Assembly (NCBI GenBank): GCA_045541255.1
Contig: JAZQIU010000027.1
Location: forward strand, 4,578 to 68,577
Source of the DNA: UMGS1124 sp045541255
Lineage (GTDB): Bacteria > Bacillota_I > Bacilli_A > RF39 > UBA660
DNA length: 64,000 nt
Reading direction: 5' to 3'
Both the position numbers and the translations under genes were made by a program. Below, in pieces: positions 24,548-32,442 of the stretch. Numbering within the stretch: the first letter of the stretch is position 1; each line of letters starts with the position of its first letter. The notes below the pieces were generated by a model. It made no database searches and was not told the DNA's origin. It saw nothing but the letters and a program-made list of their open reading frames with translations.

Positions 24548-25666
24548 ATGAATATTAAAGATAATATGTTGAGATATGAAAATGATTTAAGTGAATATGC
24601 AACTAGAGATAATGATGCTATACGACTATTCGATAATCAAGATGATATTAGACCTAATTATTATAGAGATATAGATAGAATTATTCATAGTTTATCATAT
24701 ACTAGATATGGTGATAAAACTCAAGTGTTTTCTAACAATGAAAACGATCATATTTCTAAAAGAATAATCCATGTTCAATTAGTTAGCAAAATTGCTCGAA
24801 CTATTGGAAGAGCTTTAAAATTAAATGAAGACTTGATAGAAGCAATTGCATTAGGCCATGATTTAGGTCACGTACCTTTCGGACATGTTGGTGAAAGTAT
24901 TTTAAATAAAATTTCTTTAGAAAATAATGAAGGTATATTTATGCACAATATACAAAGTGTTAGAAATTTAATGAATATCGAAAACAATGGAAATGGTAGA
25001 AACTTAACTATTCAAGTATTAGATGGAATTATTTGCCATAATGGTGAAAGATTATTAGAAAAGTATGAATATAAAAATAAAAGTAAAGAAGAATTTTTAC
25101 ATGATGTGGATAACTCGTGGAAAGATAAAAAATATGCTAACAATTTAACTCCAATGACATTAGAAGCTTGTGTAGTAAGAGTTAGTGATATCATAGGATA
25201 TATTGGTAGAGATTTAGATGACGCTATAGAAGTAGATAAAATTAGTAAAGATATTATTCCTGAAAATATTAAAAATATATTAGGTACTAATAATAAAGAA
25301 ATTGTTAATACTTTGATTATGGATATTATAAATAATTCTTATGATAAAAATTATATTACTTTTTCTAATAATGTTTATAAAGCTTTAAATGAATTAATAA
25401 AATTTAACTATGATAATATATATTTTAAAGCAAATACTAAAGAACAAATTGAAGAATATGAGTTTATGTTTAGAGTCGTATTTAATAAATGTTTATACAT
25501 TTTAGAGAATAATTTAACTGATTATAATATTTATAAATTTTATTTAGATAAAATGAACGATAAGTATAAAAATAATACTAGTAAAGTTAGAATTGTAATA
25601 GATTATATTGCTGGAATGACTGATAATTATTTTATAAATGAATTTAATATATTAAAAAAGATTTAG
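24548..25666 (+). CDS. dGTPase-like HD-domain phosphohydrolase
   Basis: 372 residues. HD metal motif: KRIIHVQLVSKIARTIGR then LGHDLGHVPFGHVGE near residue 110, the wording of the Dgt family that splits dNTPs to deoxynucleoside and triphosphate. ACVVRVSDIIGYIGRDLDDA carries the later Asp ligand. The N-terminus (YATRDNDAIR) also matches. Shorter than E. coli Dgt, as in many Firmicute homologues. Converges on rny with a shared bidirectional terminator. Confidence 0.88.
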   Translation: MNIKDNMLRYENDLSEYATRDNDAIRLFDNQDDIRPNYYRDIDRIIHSLSYTRYGDKTQVFSNNENDHISKRIIHVQLVSKIARTIGRALKLNEDLIEAIALGHDLGHVPFGHVGESILNKISLENNEGIFMHNIQSVRNLMNIENNGNGRNLTIQVLDGIICHNGERLLEKYEYKNKSKEEFLHDVDNSWKDKKYANNLTPMTLEACVVRVSDIIGYIGRDLDDAIEVDKISKDIIPENIKNILGTNNKEIVNTLIMDIINNSYDKNYITFSNNVYKALNELIKFNYDNIYFKANTKEQIEEYEFMFRVVFNKCLYILENNLTDYNIYKFYLDKMNDKYKNNTSKVRIVIDYIAGMTDNYFINEFNILKKI

Positions 25667-25684
25667 AAAATTCTAAATCTTTTA
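25654..25684. terminator. Bidirectional terminator between dgt-like gene and rny
   Basis: AAAGATTTAGAAAATTCTAAATCTTT: complementary arms with A run before and T run after, working for both converging genes. Confidence 0.8.
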
Positions 25685-27235
25685 TTTTGCAACTTCTTCT
25701 GCTCTTGTTTCTCTAACAACAGTTATTTTTATAGTACCAGGATATTGCATTTCAGCTTCAATTTTATCTTTAATATCTCTAGCAACTTTAAAACTTGTTA
25801 AATCATCAATTTCATCAGGTTTAACAATAACTCTTACTTCTCTACCCGCTTGCATTGCATATGTTTTTTCTACACCATCAAAACTATTTCCAATTTCTTC
25901 TAATTGCTCTAATCTCTTAATGTAGTTTTCCATTGAATCATTTCTTGCACCAGGACGAGCAGCTGATAATGTATCAGCTATTTGTGTTATAACTGCTATA
26001 ACACTTTTAGCTTCAGTATCACCATGATGAGACGCTATTGCATTAATTACAACTTTATCTTCTTTATATTTTTTAGCAATATCTACACCAATGTCAACAT
26101 GACTACCTTCTATTTCATAATCTATAGATTTTCCAATATCATGTAGTAACCCCGCGCGTTTTGCTAAATTTATATTTTCACCTAATTCAGCAGCAATTAA
26201 GCCTGAAAGGTGCGCCACTTCTTTAGAGTGTTGTAACGCATTTTGTCCATAACTTGTTCTAAAGTTTAATTTACCAATTAATTGAACTAATTCTGGTTCA
26301 AATTTTGTTAATCCTAATTCTATAATTGCATCGTTTCCTAATTCTATAACTCTTGCATTCATATCTGTACAAACTTTATCGTATATTTCTTCAATTCTAG
26401 TTGGATGTATACGTCCATCTTTGATTAAAGTTTCTATAGTAAGCTTTGCAATTTCTCTTCTAAATGGATCAAATGAAGATATTACTATAGCTTCTGGTGT
26501 ATCATCTATAATTAAATCTACTCCAGTTACAGCTTCTATTGTTCTAATATTTCTTCCTTCTCTACCAATTAATCTACCTTTCATATCATCATTTGGTAGT
26601 TGAATTGTAGTAACAGTTTGGATATTTGTAACATCATTACTATATCTTTGCATACTATTTACTAATAAATTTTTTGCTTTTTTATCTACTTCTAATTTTG
26701 CTTCTGCTTCTTTTTCTTTAATTAAAAGAGCAATTTCTTTTGACATATCTCTTTCAACTCTATCAAGTATCATTTGATGTGCTTGTTCCTTAGAAAACTT
26801 TGCAATGCTTTCTAATACTCCCATTTCTTGTTTTAAAAGTTCATCCATCTTTAACTCTTTTTCTTGGATTTGTTTTTGTAAAGCATTTAAATTATTATCT
26901 TTTTGTTCTAAAAGATTATCTCTATTTTGTAACATTTCTTCTCTTTTATCTAGAGATTTTTCTCTTGTTAGTAATCTTTCTTCACTAGCAAGTAATTCTT
27001 GTTTTTTTTCTTTAATTTCTTTATCGGTTTCAGTTTTTAATTTATAACTTTCTTCTTTTAATTCTAAAATAGTATCTCTTTTATGTTTTTCCGCTTCTTT
27101 TTTTGCGTCAGCCAATAATTTTTCTGCTTTTTTACCTGCTCCTGCGCCAGTTAATACTACTACACCAAAAATTCCGCCAGCGCCTACAAGTAAACCAATT
27201 ATAAGAGTTATTATGGAAGTTGTTGTTATTACCAT
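25682..27235 (-). CDS. rny: Ribonuclease Y
   Basis: About 517 residues. Membrane-anchored endoribonuclease that starts mRNA decay. N-terminal TM (about 5-27), long coiled coil (30-190), KH domain with GRLIGREGRNIRTIE, and HD domain with HSKEVAHLSG and AGLLHDIGKSID plus SHHGDTE. The start at 27233-27235 is used because GGAGGAAATT lies directly before it; the ORF's earlier ATG lies inside that SD. Its recA neighbour is typical of Firmicutes. Confidence 0.96.
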   Translation of the reverse strand: MVITTTSIITLIIGLLVGAGGIFGVVVLTGAGAGKKAEKLLADAKKEAEKHKRDTILELKEESYKLKTETDKEIKEKKQELLASEERLLTREKSLDKREEMLQNRDNLLEQKDNNLNALQKQIQEKELKMDELLKQEMGVLESIAKFSKEQAHQMILDRVERDMSKEIALLIKEKEAEAKLEVDKKAKNLLVNSMQRYSNDVTNIQTVTTIQLPNDDMKGRLIGREGRNIRTIEAVTGVDLIIDDTPEAIVISSFDPFRREIAKLTIETLIKDGRIHPTRIEEIYDKVCTDMNARVIELGNDAIIELGLTKFEPELVQLIGKLNFRTSYGQNALQHSKEVAHLSGLIAAELGENINLAKRAGLLHDIGKSIDYEIEGSHVDIGVDIAKKYKEDKVVINAIASHHGDTEAKSVIAVITQIADTLSAARPGARNDSMENYIKRLEQLEEIGNSFDGVEKTYAMQAGREVRVIVKPDEIDDLTSFKVARDIKDKIEAEMQYPGTIKITVVRETRAEEVAK

Positions 27236-27329
27236 AATTTCCTCCATCTATTTTTTATAAATAATTTATAATCTAATAAATAACTTACATCTTTATTATA
27301 AAATTAATTTGTTCATTTTGCAAGGTATT

Positions 27330-27354
27330 TAAAAAAAGCTATTTTTATTTAGCT
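27330..27354 (-). terminator. Terminator after recA
   Basis: AGCTAAATAAAAATAGCT hairpin then seven T on the minus strand. Confidence 0.75.
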
Positions 27355-28385
27355 TCTTTTGTAGTCTTTTTTTGTTCTTCTTTAATTAATTCATAATGAA
27401 CTCTGATTTTTTTATCAATTTCGTCCATAATATCAGGATTATTTTCTAAATAAAGTTTTGCATTTTCTCTTCCTTGGCCAATTTTTTCACCATTATATGC
27501 ATACCATGCACCACTTTTATCTACTACATCTATCATACTACCAATATCAATAATTTCCCCTGATTTTGATACTCCTTTTCCATACATAATATCAACAGTT
27601 GTTGTTTTAAATGGTGGAGCAACTTTATTTTTTACTACTTTAATATTAGTTTTATTACCAATAATATTCTCTCCCATTTTTATTTGTTCGCCGCGTCTTA
27701 TATCTAATCTAATTGTAGAATAGAATTTTAAAGCTCTTCCTCCTGGAGTTGTTTCTGGGTTACCAAATAAAACGCCTACTTTTTCTCTTAATTGATTTAT
27801 AAAAATTGCTGTAGTTTTGGTTTTATTTATTGTACCACTTAATTTTCTTAATGCTTGAGACATTAATCTTGCTTGTAATCCAACATGTGAGTCTCCCATT
27901 TCACCTTCTATTTCAGCTTGTGGAACTAATGCTGCAACTGAATCTATTACAACAATATTTACCGCTTCACTTCTAACTAATGCTTCACATATTTCTAATG
28001 CTTGTTCACCAGTATCTGGTTGAGATAATAACAATTCATCAATGTTAACTCCTAATTGTCTTGCGTATACTGGATCTAATGCATGTTCTGCATCAATAAA
28101 CGCAGCTCTTCCTCCAGTTTTTTGTACTTCTGCTACTGCTTGTAATGCTATAGTAGTTTTACCACTACTTTCAGGTCCATAAATTTCTATAATTCTTCCT
28201 TTAGGAAATCCTCCAACTCCTAATGCTATATCTAGACCTAATGAACCACTTGAAGTTGTTTCAATCTCCATGTGTTCATTACCTCCTAATTTCATTATTG
28301 AACCTTTTCCAAATTGTTTTTCGATATCTGCTAAAACTTGTTCTAAAGCTTTATCTTTATCTGTAGTATCTTTGATAGTTTTCAT
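27345..28385 (-). CDS. recA: RecA recombinase
   Basis: 346 residues. Forms ATP-dependent filaments on single-stranded DNA for strand exchange and SOS signalling. Walker A GPESSGKTT near residue 70, NIVVIDSVAALVPQ Walker B, AIFINQLREKVGVLFGNPETTPGGRALKFY covering L2, and the short Lys-rich C-terminus. SD GGGAGGATAT before the ATG. Promoter at 28413-28441 with a possible degenerate LexA site just upstream. Confidence 0.98.
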   Translation of the reverse strand: MKTIKDTTDKDKALEQVLADIEKQFGKGSIMKLGGNEHMEIETTSSGSLGLDIALGVGGFPKGRIIEIYGPESSGKTTIALQAVAEVQKTGGRAAFIDAEHALDPVYARQLGVNIDELLLSQPDTGEQALEICEALVRSEAVNIVVIDSVAALVPQAEIEGEMGDSHVGLQARLMSQALRKLSGTINKTKTTAIFINQLREKVGVLFGNPETTPGGRALKFYSTIRLDIRRGEQIKMGENIIGNKTNIKVVKNKVAPPFKTTTVDIMYGKGVSKSGEIIDIGSMIDVVDKSGAWYAYNGEKIGQGRENAKLYLENNPDIMDEIDKKIRVHYELIKEEQKKTTKEAK

Positions 28386-28412
28386 ATATCCTCCCTATTT
28401 CCTTACAAAATA

Positions 28413-28441
28413 ATTGTAACAATTAAAAAAATGTTTGTCAA
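28413..28441 (-). promoter_or_regulatory. Promoter of recA
   Basis: TTGACA (complement of 28436-28441), 17-nt spacer, TACAAT (complement of 28413-28418). Confidence 0.8.
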
Positions 28442-28450
28442 CACTTTTAT

Positions 28451-28465
28451 CGAACAAATGTATTG
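28451..28465. promoter_or_regulatory. Possible degenerate LexA/DinR site upstream of recA
   Basis: CGAACAAATGTATTG has one good half-site (CGAAC) of the Firmicute LexA box CGAACN4GTTCG. The second half is poor, and it lies upstream of the -35 rather than over the promoter. Confidence 0.3.
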
Positions 28466-28489
28466 CAAATATTTAATTTTTGTAAAAGT

Positions 28490-28517
28490 AAAAAGAAGAC
28501 AAAATTATTTGTCTTCT
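28490..28517 (-). terminator. Terminator after pgsA
   Basis: AGAAGACAAATAATTTTGTCTTCT hairpin then a T run on the minus strand. Confidence 0.8.
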
Positions 28518-29101
28518 AAAAAGTACTTTTTATTTACTATAAAATATTGAATTCCAGAATATATTGATAATATAGTTGCAATAACTAATAAAATATAATC
28601 AAGTCTAAATCCTACTAATTCAAATGGTAAGTTAGAAAAGAATACTAGTGATAAACCAACCATCATACATATTGTTTTTATTTTACCCCAAATACTAGCT
28701 CCAACTGCTCCACTTTTAGAACCAGCTACCATTTTTATTGAATCAACAATTGTATCTCTTGTGATAATTACAACAGGTATTACTAAAGGAATATTTCCAT
28801 TATAAGCTAATATGATTAACACTCCATTAACTAATACTTTATCTGCTATAGCATCCATAACTTTCCCAAAATCTGTTACTATATTATTCTTTCTTGCAAT
28901 ATTACCATCTAAAAAGTCTGTAAATGATGCAATTATAAATAATATTCCAGCTATAATATAATTTAAGCTTATAGTTACATTTGCTCCTATTTTATATATT
29001 GGTACATTTAATCCTACTGCTCCATAAGGGAACATTAATAATATAAGAACCATTGCTGCTAACACTAATCTACACATTGTTATTTTATTTGGTAAATTCA
29101 T
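28505..29101 (-). CDS. pgsA: CDP-diacylglycerol-glycerol-3-phosphate 3-phosphatidyltransferase
   Basis: 198 residues with about five TM helices. First committed step to phosphatidylglycerol. The CDP-alcohol phosphotransferase motif appears as DFLDGNIARK then FGKVMDAIADKVL, with all the conserved Asp/Gly/Arg residues. The MNLPNKITMCRL start is typical. Gene order RodZ-like, pgsA, recA, rny is the usual Firmicute order (ymfM-pgsA-cinA-recA-rny in Bacillus), here without cinA. Confidence 0.95.
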   Translation of the reverse strand: MNLPNKITMCRLVLAAMVLILLMFPYGAVGLNVPIYKIGANVTISLNYIIAGILFIIASFTDFLDGNIARKNNIVTDFGKVMDAIADKVLVNGVLIILAYNGNIPLVIPVVIITRDTIVDSIKMVAGSKSGAVGASIWGKIKTICMMVGLSLVFFSNLPFELVGFRLDYILLVIATILSIYSGIQYFIVNKKYFLEDK

Positions 29102-29111
29102 AATATATCTC

Positions 29112-29579
29112 CTATCTAAATATTAAAAAATCAGTTGTATTCATTATAGTTATTTGTCTAATACTCCATATAAGTGCAACAACCATAATTATTATAGCTA
29201 TTACTAATGCTATTATATAAGGTGTTGTTTTTAACTTTGGAATAGCTTTTGTATAAGGCGATGCAACTCTTGTATCTTTTTCTTCCTCTATTGCATTTTC
29301 TTTTACTGCTTCCTCTATTTTATCCATAGGTATTTTACTTGTTCTTTCAAACATATCCCCATTAAATATATCAATAATTTCGTCTGGATCTAAACCTATA
29401 TATTTAGCATATTTTCTTATATATTCTTTTAATTCAAATACATCTTTAAATGCTCCCATATTACCATCTTCTATTTGTTCTAGTAATATGACAGGAATAT
29501 CTAAATCTGTACTAACTTCTTCTAAAGTCACCCCTGATACTTCTCTAGAATTTCTTAAAGTATCACCAACTTCGATCAA
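29112..29579 (-). CDS. RodZ-like HTH membrane protein (YmfM type)
   Basis: 155 residues. N-terminal XRE-like HTH of the RodZ kind (GDTLRNSREVSGVTLEEVSTDLDIP, then LEQIEDGN and LKEYIRKYAKYIGLDPDEI), a linker with acidic residues, and one TM helix near the C-terminus (about 122-146). It lacks the extracytoplasmic domain of full RodZ, as is common in small Firmicutes. RodZ connects cell-shape machinery (MreB) to the membrane. Located directly upstream of pgsA, as in Bacillus. Confidence 0.82.
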   Translation of the reverse strand: MIEVGDTLRNSREVSGVTLEEVSTDLDIPVILLEQIEDGNMGAFKDVFELKEYIRKYAKYIGLDPDEIIDIFNGDMFERTSKIPMDKIEEAVKENAIEEEKDTRVASPYTKAIPKLKTTPYIIALVIAIIIMVVALIWSIRQITIMNTTDFLIFR

Positions 29580-29608
29580 AGTTTTCTCACTCCTTTTAAT
29601 TAAAAAAA

Positions 29609-29960
29609 ATTAAAATCTAATAAGCCATGTTCTGTACCTATTACTAGGTGGCAAACATTTATCTACAGAATATTCTGTCCTTTACTCCATTAAAATTCTT
29701 TCGTAAAGACTCCCCTACCATATTTTGGGTTTCTCGCTCGCGGGGTTTACCACGTTCCACTACATTCGTTTCCAAATGTACTCGTCTCTTTGGCACTTTT
29801 ATATCTAATCTAACCATTTAAGGTTATTTCGAAGCCGTTAGTATAAACTACCTAGAGTTATTTGTTCCTCTAGCACGAACACTACTACCATTTCAGGATA
29901 GTGCGAGCATGGACTTTCCTCTACATATAAATATATGCAGCGTTTGCCTAGATTTTAATT
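29609..29960 (-). ncRNA. rnpB: RNase P RNA (type B)
   Basis: The minus strand has the hallmark GAGGAAAGUCCAUGCUCGC (from about 29916), later CUAACGGCUUCGAAAU, the GUGCCAAAGAGACGAGUA region, and GGUAAACCCCGCGAGCGAGAAACCC. The P1 helix is a perfect 12-bp pair between AATTAAAATCTA (29949-29960) and TAGATTTTAATT (29609-29620), followed by eight T. This fills the 375-bp gap between gpsB and the RodZ-like gene. The position next to gpsB is as in Bacillus. P1 overlaps the gpsB stop codon. Confidence 0.96.
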
Positions 29961-30281
29961 ATCTTTTCCATAAACTATTTTTTCAAGATTACTTAATCTT
30001 CTAAGAAGGTCAACATTATTAGATGTTCCATTTGAAGTAGTTCCAGCAGATTCTATATTATCTCTAAGTTTTCTATATTCACTTTTAAGTTTATTATAAT
30101 CTTCTGTTAAACTTCTGTTTTCTTTTTCTAATTTTTTTATGATATTCATAAACTCAGTATAATCTCTCATTATCATATCTAAAAATTTATCTACTTCTTG
30201 AGGTCTATATCCTCTTGCATCAATTTTAAATTCTTTATCTAAAATATCTTGTGTAGTTAAATAAAACTTTTCATTATACAT
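29955..30281 (-). CDS. gpsB: GpsB cell-division/peptidoglycan regulator
   Basis: 108 residues. DivIVA-type N-terminal domain (YLTTQDILDKEFKIDARGYRPQEVDKFLDMIMRDY) followed by coiled coil (KLEKENRSLTEDYNKLKSEYRKL) and a short C-terminal helix (LLRRLSNLEKIVYG) characteristic of GpsB rather than full DivIVA. GpsB shuttles PBP1 between septum and side wall. Its stop codon lies inside the first helix of rnpB. Confidence 0.93.
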   Translation of the reverse strand: MYNEKFYLTTQDILDKEFKIDARGYRPQEVDKFLDMIMRDYTEFMNIIKKLEKENRSLTEDYNKLKSEYRKLRDNIESAGTTSNGTSNNVDLLRRLSNLEKIVYGKDN

Positions 30282-30350
30282 AGAATATCACCCTTCTTAT
30301 ATCAATATTTTATAATTATTGTTCTTTATTGTCAAGAAAGATAAAATATT

Positions 30351-30377
30351 AAAAAAACTACTAATTATTTAGTAGCT
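30351..30377 (-). terminator. Terminator of the three-paralogue operon
   Basis: GCTACTAAATAATTAGTAG(T) hairpin then seven T on the minus strand. Confidence 0.75.
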
Positions 30378-30859
30378 TTTTGTTTTTTTGATTTTTTCTC
30401 TTTAGGAATTAATTTTTTTACTAATGGATGTTCTCTATTTAATTCTCCATTATCATATAATATTCCTTCTTCAATTAAATCAGCTTGTTCTAAATAAGAT
30501 GTAGTTCTATTCATTGTTTTCTTACCATTAGCAATCATATATTCTGTAATTTGTCTAATAATTTGTAATTCATCTTTTTTAGGCATTACATAATATTTTA
30601 CTACTTTTCTTCTTTTTATTTTTTTCCCATCTGTTCTAGTAATTGTTGTATTAGTTTTTTCTGTAGTTTTTATTGTTGCTTTTTGTAATTCTTTTTTAGT
30701 TACATCTAAATATTCACCTAAATTATTTTTAGCAAAATTATCTAATATATAGTTTGCTCCTATATATGCTTCTTTAGCTCCTTTAAAATTATTTTTTGCT
30801 TTTGATTGTTTTATTGTTCTTTCTAAATCAAAATTATAATCAAATATTACTTCTTTCAT
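30365..30859 (-). CDS. Tandem paralogue 3 (soluble, shared C-terminal domain)
   Basis: 164 residues, no TM helix. N-terminal helix-rich 60 residues, then a domain shared with the next two genes: KIKRRKVVKYYVM, ELQIIRQITEYM, DLIEEGILYDNGELN. The tail is Lys-rich (PKEKKSKKQKATK). No known family recognised. The domain pattern (basic KRRKV..Y, then QIIRQ, then D-L-I-x-E-G) suggests a conserved fold of unknown role, perhaps RNA or ribosome associated given its basic nature; that is inference. Confidence 0.55.
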   Translation of the reverse strand: MKEVIFDYNFDLERTIKQSKAKNNFKGAKEAYIGANYILDNFAKNNLGEYLDVTKKELQKATIKTTEKTNTTITRTDGKKIKRRKVVKYYVMPKKDELQIIRQITEYMIANGKKTMNRTTSYLEQADLIEEGILYDNGELNREHPLVKKLIPKEKKSKKQKATK

Positions 30860-30875
30860 CTTAAATCTCTCCTTT

Positions 30876-31511
30876 TTATTTCTTCTTTAAATTTAAAATT
30901 TTTCCTTTTTCAGTTACATTACCTAATTCATCTATAAAACCTTCAGTAATTAAATCTTTTTCATCTATTACATAAGTTTTATTATTATATTTTTTATAGA
31001 AAACATTTTTAATATATGTTGTAACTTCTTTTATTATTTTATATTTATCATTATTATTTATAGTAATATAATTTATTACTTTTTTACGTTTTTTATATTT
31101 ACCATTATCTAAATATTCAAAACCTTTACTGTTTTCTATTTCAATTACTTCAACTTTATCTTTTATTTCTTCTTTTGTTAAATCTATATCATTTTGATTT
31201 ATTGTTTCTACAATAGAATCTATTTCTTTATTAGCTTTTTTATTTGCTATGTGTCTTATCATAAGTTCATATATTGTTGCTAATAAAAATGCAGGAACAT
31301 AAATTAATGCAGAAAGATAAAAAGTTAAAACTACAGCTCCTAAAGGTTGCATTATAATAGTTGTTATTAAACTTGCTAGTACGCTAGATAATAATACTAA
31401 AGAAGCATTTTTAGCTAATACTTTCAAACATTTCTTAAATGTTATTTTATCTTTAAAACTCCTTATTGTATTACCAATATTTAATTTCTTTGGATTTTTA
31501 AATATTTTCAT
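30876..31511 (-). CDS. Tandem paralogue 2 (membrane + shared C-terminal domain)
   Basis: 211 residues. Residues about 30-85 form two hydrophobic helices (VLAKNASLVLLSSVLASLI, GAVVLTFYLSALIYVPAFLL). The C-terminal half repeats the family domain: YKKRKKVINYITI, KYKIIKEVTTYI, DLITEGFIDELGNVTEKGK. The helices probably place the domain at the cytoplasmic membrane face. It lies between the other paralogues with gaps of 11-16 nt. Confidence 0.55.
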   Translation of the reverse strand: MKIFKNPKKLNIGNTIRSFKDKITFKKCLKVLAKNASLVLLSSVLASLITTIIMQPLGAVVLTFYLSALIYVPAFLLATIYELMIRHIANKKANKEIDSIVETINQNDIDLTKEEIKDKVEVIEIENSKGFEYLDNGKYKKRKKVINYITINNNDKYKIIKEVTTYIKNVFYKKYNNKTYVIDEKDLITEGFIDELGNVTEKGKILNLKKK

Positions 31512-31522
31512 AAATTACCTCC

Positions 31523-32128
31523 TTAATATAAACTTAAACCTAATGTTTTAGCTTTTTCAGTTAATTTACCATCTTCAGTAATTAACCCTTCATTTATCAA
31601 ATCTCTATCATTTAAGAATTCTATTTTAGTTTCTTTTTCTTTATAGAATTTATTTTTTATCTCTTTAGTCATTTGTCTAATTATTTTTAGTTTTTTATTT
31701 TTATTTATAACTATATAATCTATAACTTTTTTTCTTGTTGCTCTTTTTCCATTTTTTAAAGTCACTTCATCTTTGTTATTTTCAATTTCTAAAACATCAC
31801 AATTTTCTATATCTTTTTTATCTAAATCTAATTTATTTAATGCTAGTATATTTTTTACATTTTTTAATGCTTTTTTATAAAAGCCATGTTGGATTAAAAG
31901 TAAAGTAGTCATTACTATACTCATAGGAACTGAATATAACATTCCTATTAATGTTCCTAATACTAATCCACCATAACCTAATAATATTCCAAATGTAATT
32001 GCTGATAATAACCCAGGTATTAATATTATTAATAAAGCATTTCTTATATCTTTAACCTTCACTTTGCAATCAAGATTGCATACTTGTTTAGATAAATCAT
32101 AATTATTTTTATCATTTAATAATCTCAT
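31523..32128 (-). CDS. Tandem paralogue 1 (membrane + shared C-terminal domain)
   Basis: About 201 residues. Start at 32126-32128 (MRLLNDKNN) is preferred over the longer frame at 32176, which would run through a leader terminator. Two hydrophobic helices (about residues 30-85: LLIILIPGLLSAITFGILLG and following) precede the shared domain: RATRKKVIDYIVI, KLKIIRQMTKEI, DLINEGLITEDGKLTEKAK. First gene of the three; the upstream region has a consensus promoter and an intrinsic terminator in the leader. Confidence 0.6.
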   Translation of the reverse strand: MRLLNDKNNYDLSKQVCNLDCKVKVKDIRNALLIILIPGLLSAITFGILLGYGGLVLGTLIGMLYSVPMSIVMTTLLLIQHGFYKKALKNVKNILALNKLDLDKKDIENCDVLEIENNKDEVTLKNGKRATRKKVIDYIVINKNKKLKIIRQMTKEIKNKFYKEKETKIEFLNDRDLINEGLITEDGKLTEKAKTLGLSLY

Positions 32129-32153
32129 ACTTCCAAATCCCCCTTTTAAAAGT

Positions 32154-32174
32154 AAAAAGACTCCTAAAGGAGTC
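32154..32174 (-). terminator. Leader terminator (possible attenuator) before paralogue 1
   Basis: GACTCCTTTAGGAGTC followed by five T on the minus strand, located between the promoter at 32224-32252 and the start at 32128. Transcription must pass it to reach the genes. Confidence 0.6.
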
Positions 32175-32223
32175 AATTATTTTGTTATTAAAAAATATAT
32201 ACCTCAACCCCATTAGTACAAGA

Positions 32224-32252
32224 ATTATAGCATATCATATATGAAATGTCAA
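32224..32252 (-). promoter_or_regulatory. Consensus promoter of the three-paralogue operon
   Basis: TTGACA (complement of 32247-32252), 17-nt spacer, TATAAT (complement of 32224-32229): a perfect sigma-A promoter. Confidence 0.88.
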
Positions 32253-32259
32253 ATTATGT

Positions 32260-32288
32260 AAATAAAACCCACACTGTTCTGTGGGTTT
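32260..32288 (-). terminator. Terminator after the amidase/36-residue ORF
   Basis: AAACCCACAGAACAGTGTGGGTTT hairpin followed by a T-rich stretch on the minus strand. It insulates the paralogue promoter. Confidence 0.8.
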
Positions 32289-32397
32289 ATTTTAAATACA
32301 CATGCGTTTTGTAAGACTTAATATTTGCAAGATCGATTTCTTTTATTATTTGATCTATTAAAAAATCTATTCTTATAAATATCCCTTCTTTCGGCAT
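32287..32397 (-). CDS. Possible 36-residue small protein
   Basis: ATG (complement of 32395-32397) opens MPKEGIFIRIDFLIDQIIKE and ends TAA inside the upstream edge of the terminator. The SD is weak (GGTAAAATA). Helical amphipathic character, no homology recognised. It fills the 265-bp space between the amidase gene and the terminator and could be its last operon member, or chance. Confidence 0.35.
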   Translation of the reverse strand: MPKEGIFIRIDFLIDQIIKEIDLANIKSYKTHVYLK

Positions 32398-32442
32398 TAT
32401 TTTACCAAAAGTGAGGAATATTACAATAAATTCGACAAAACA

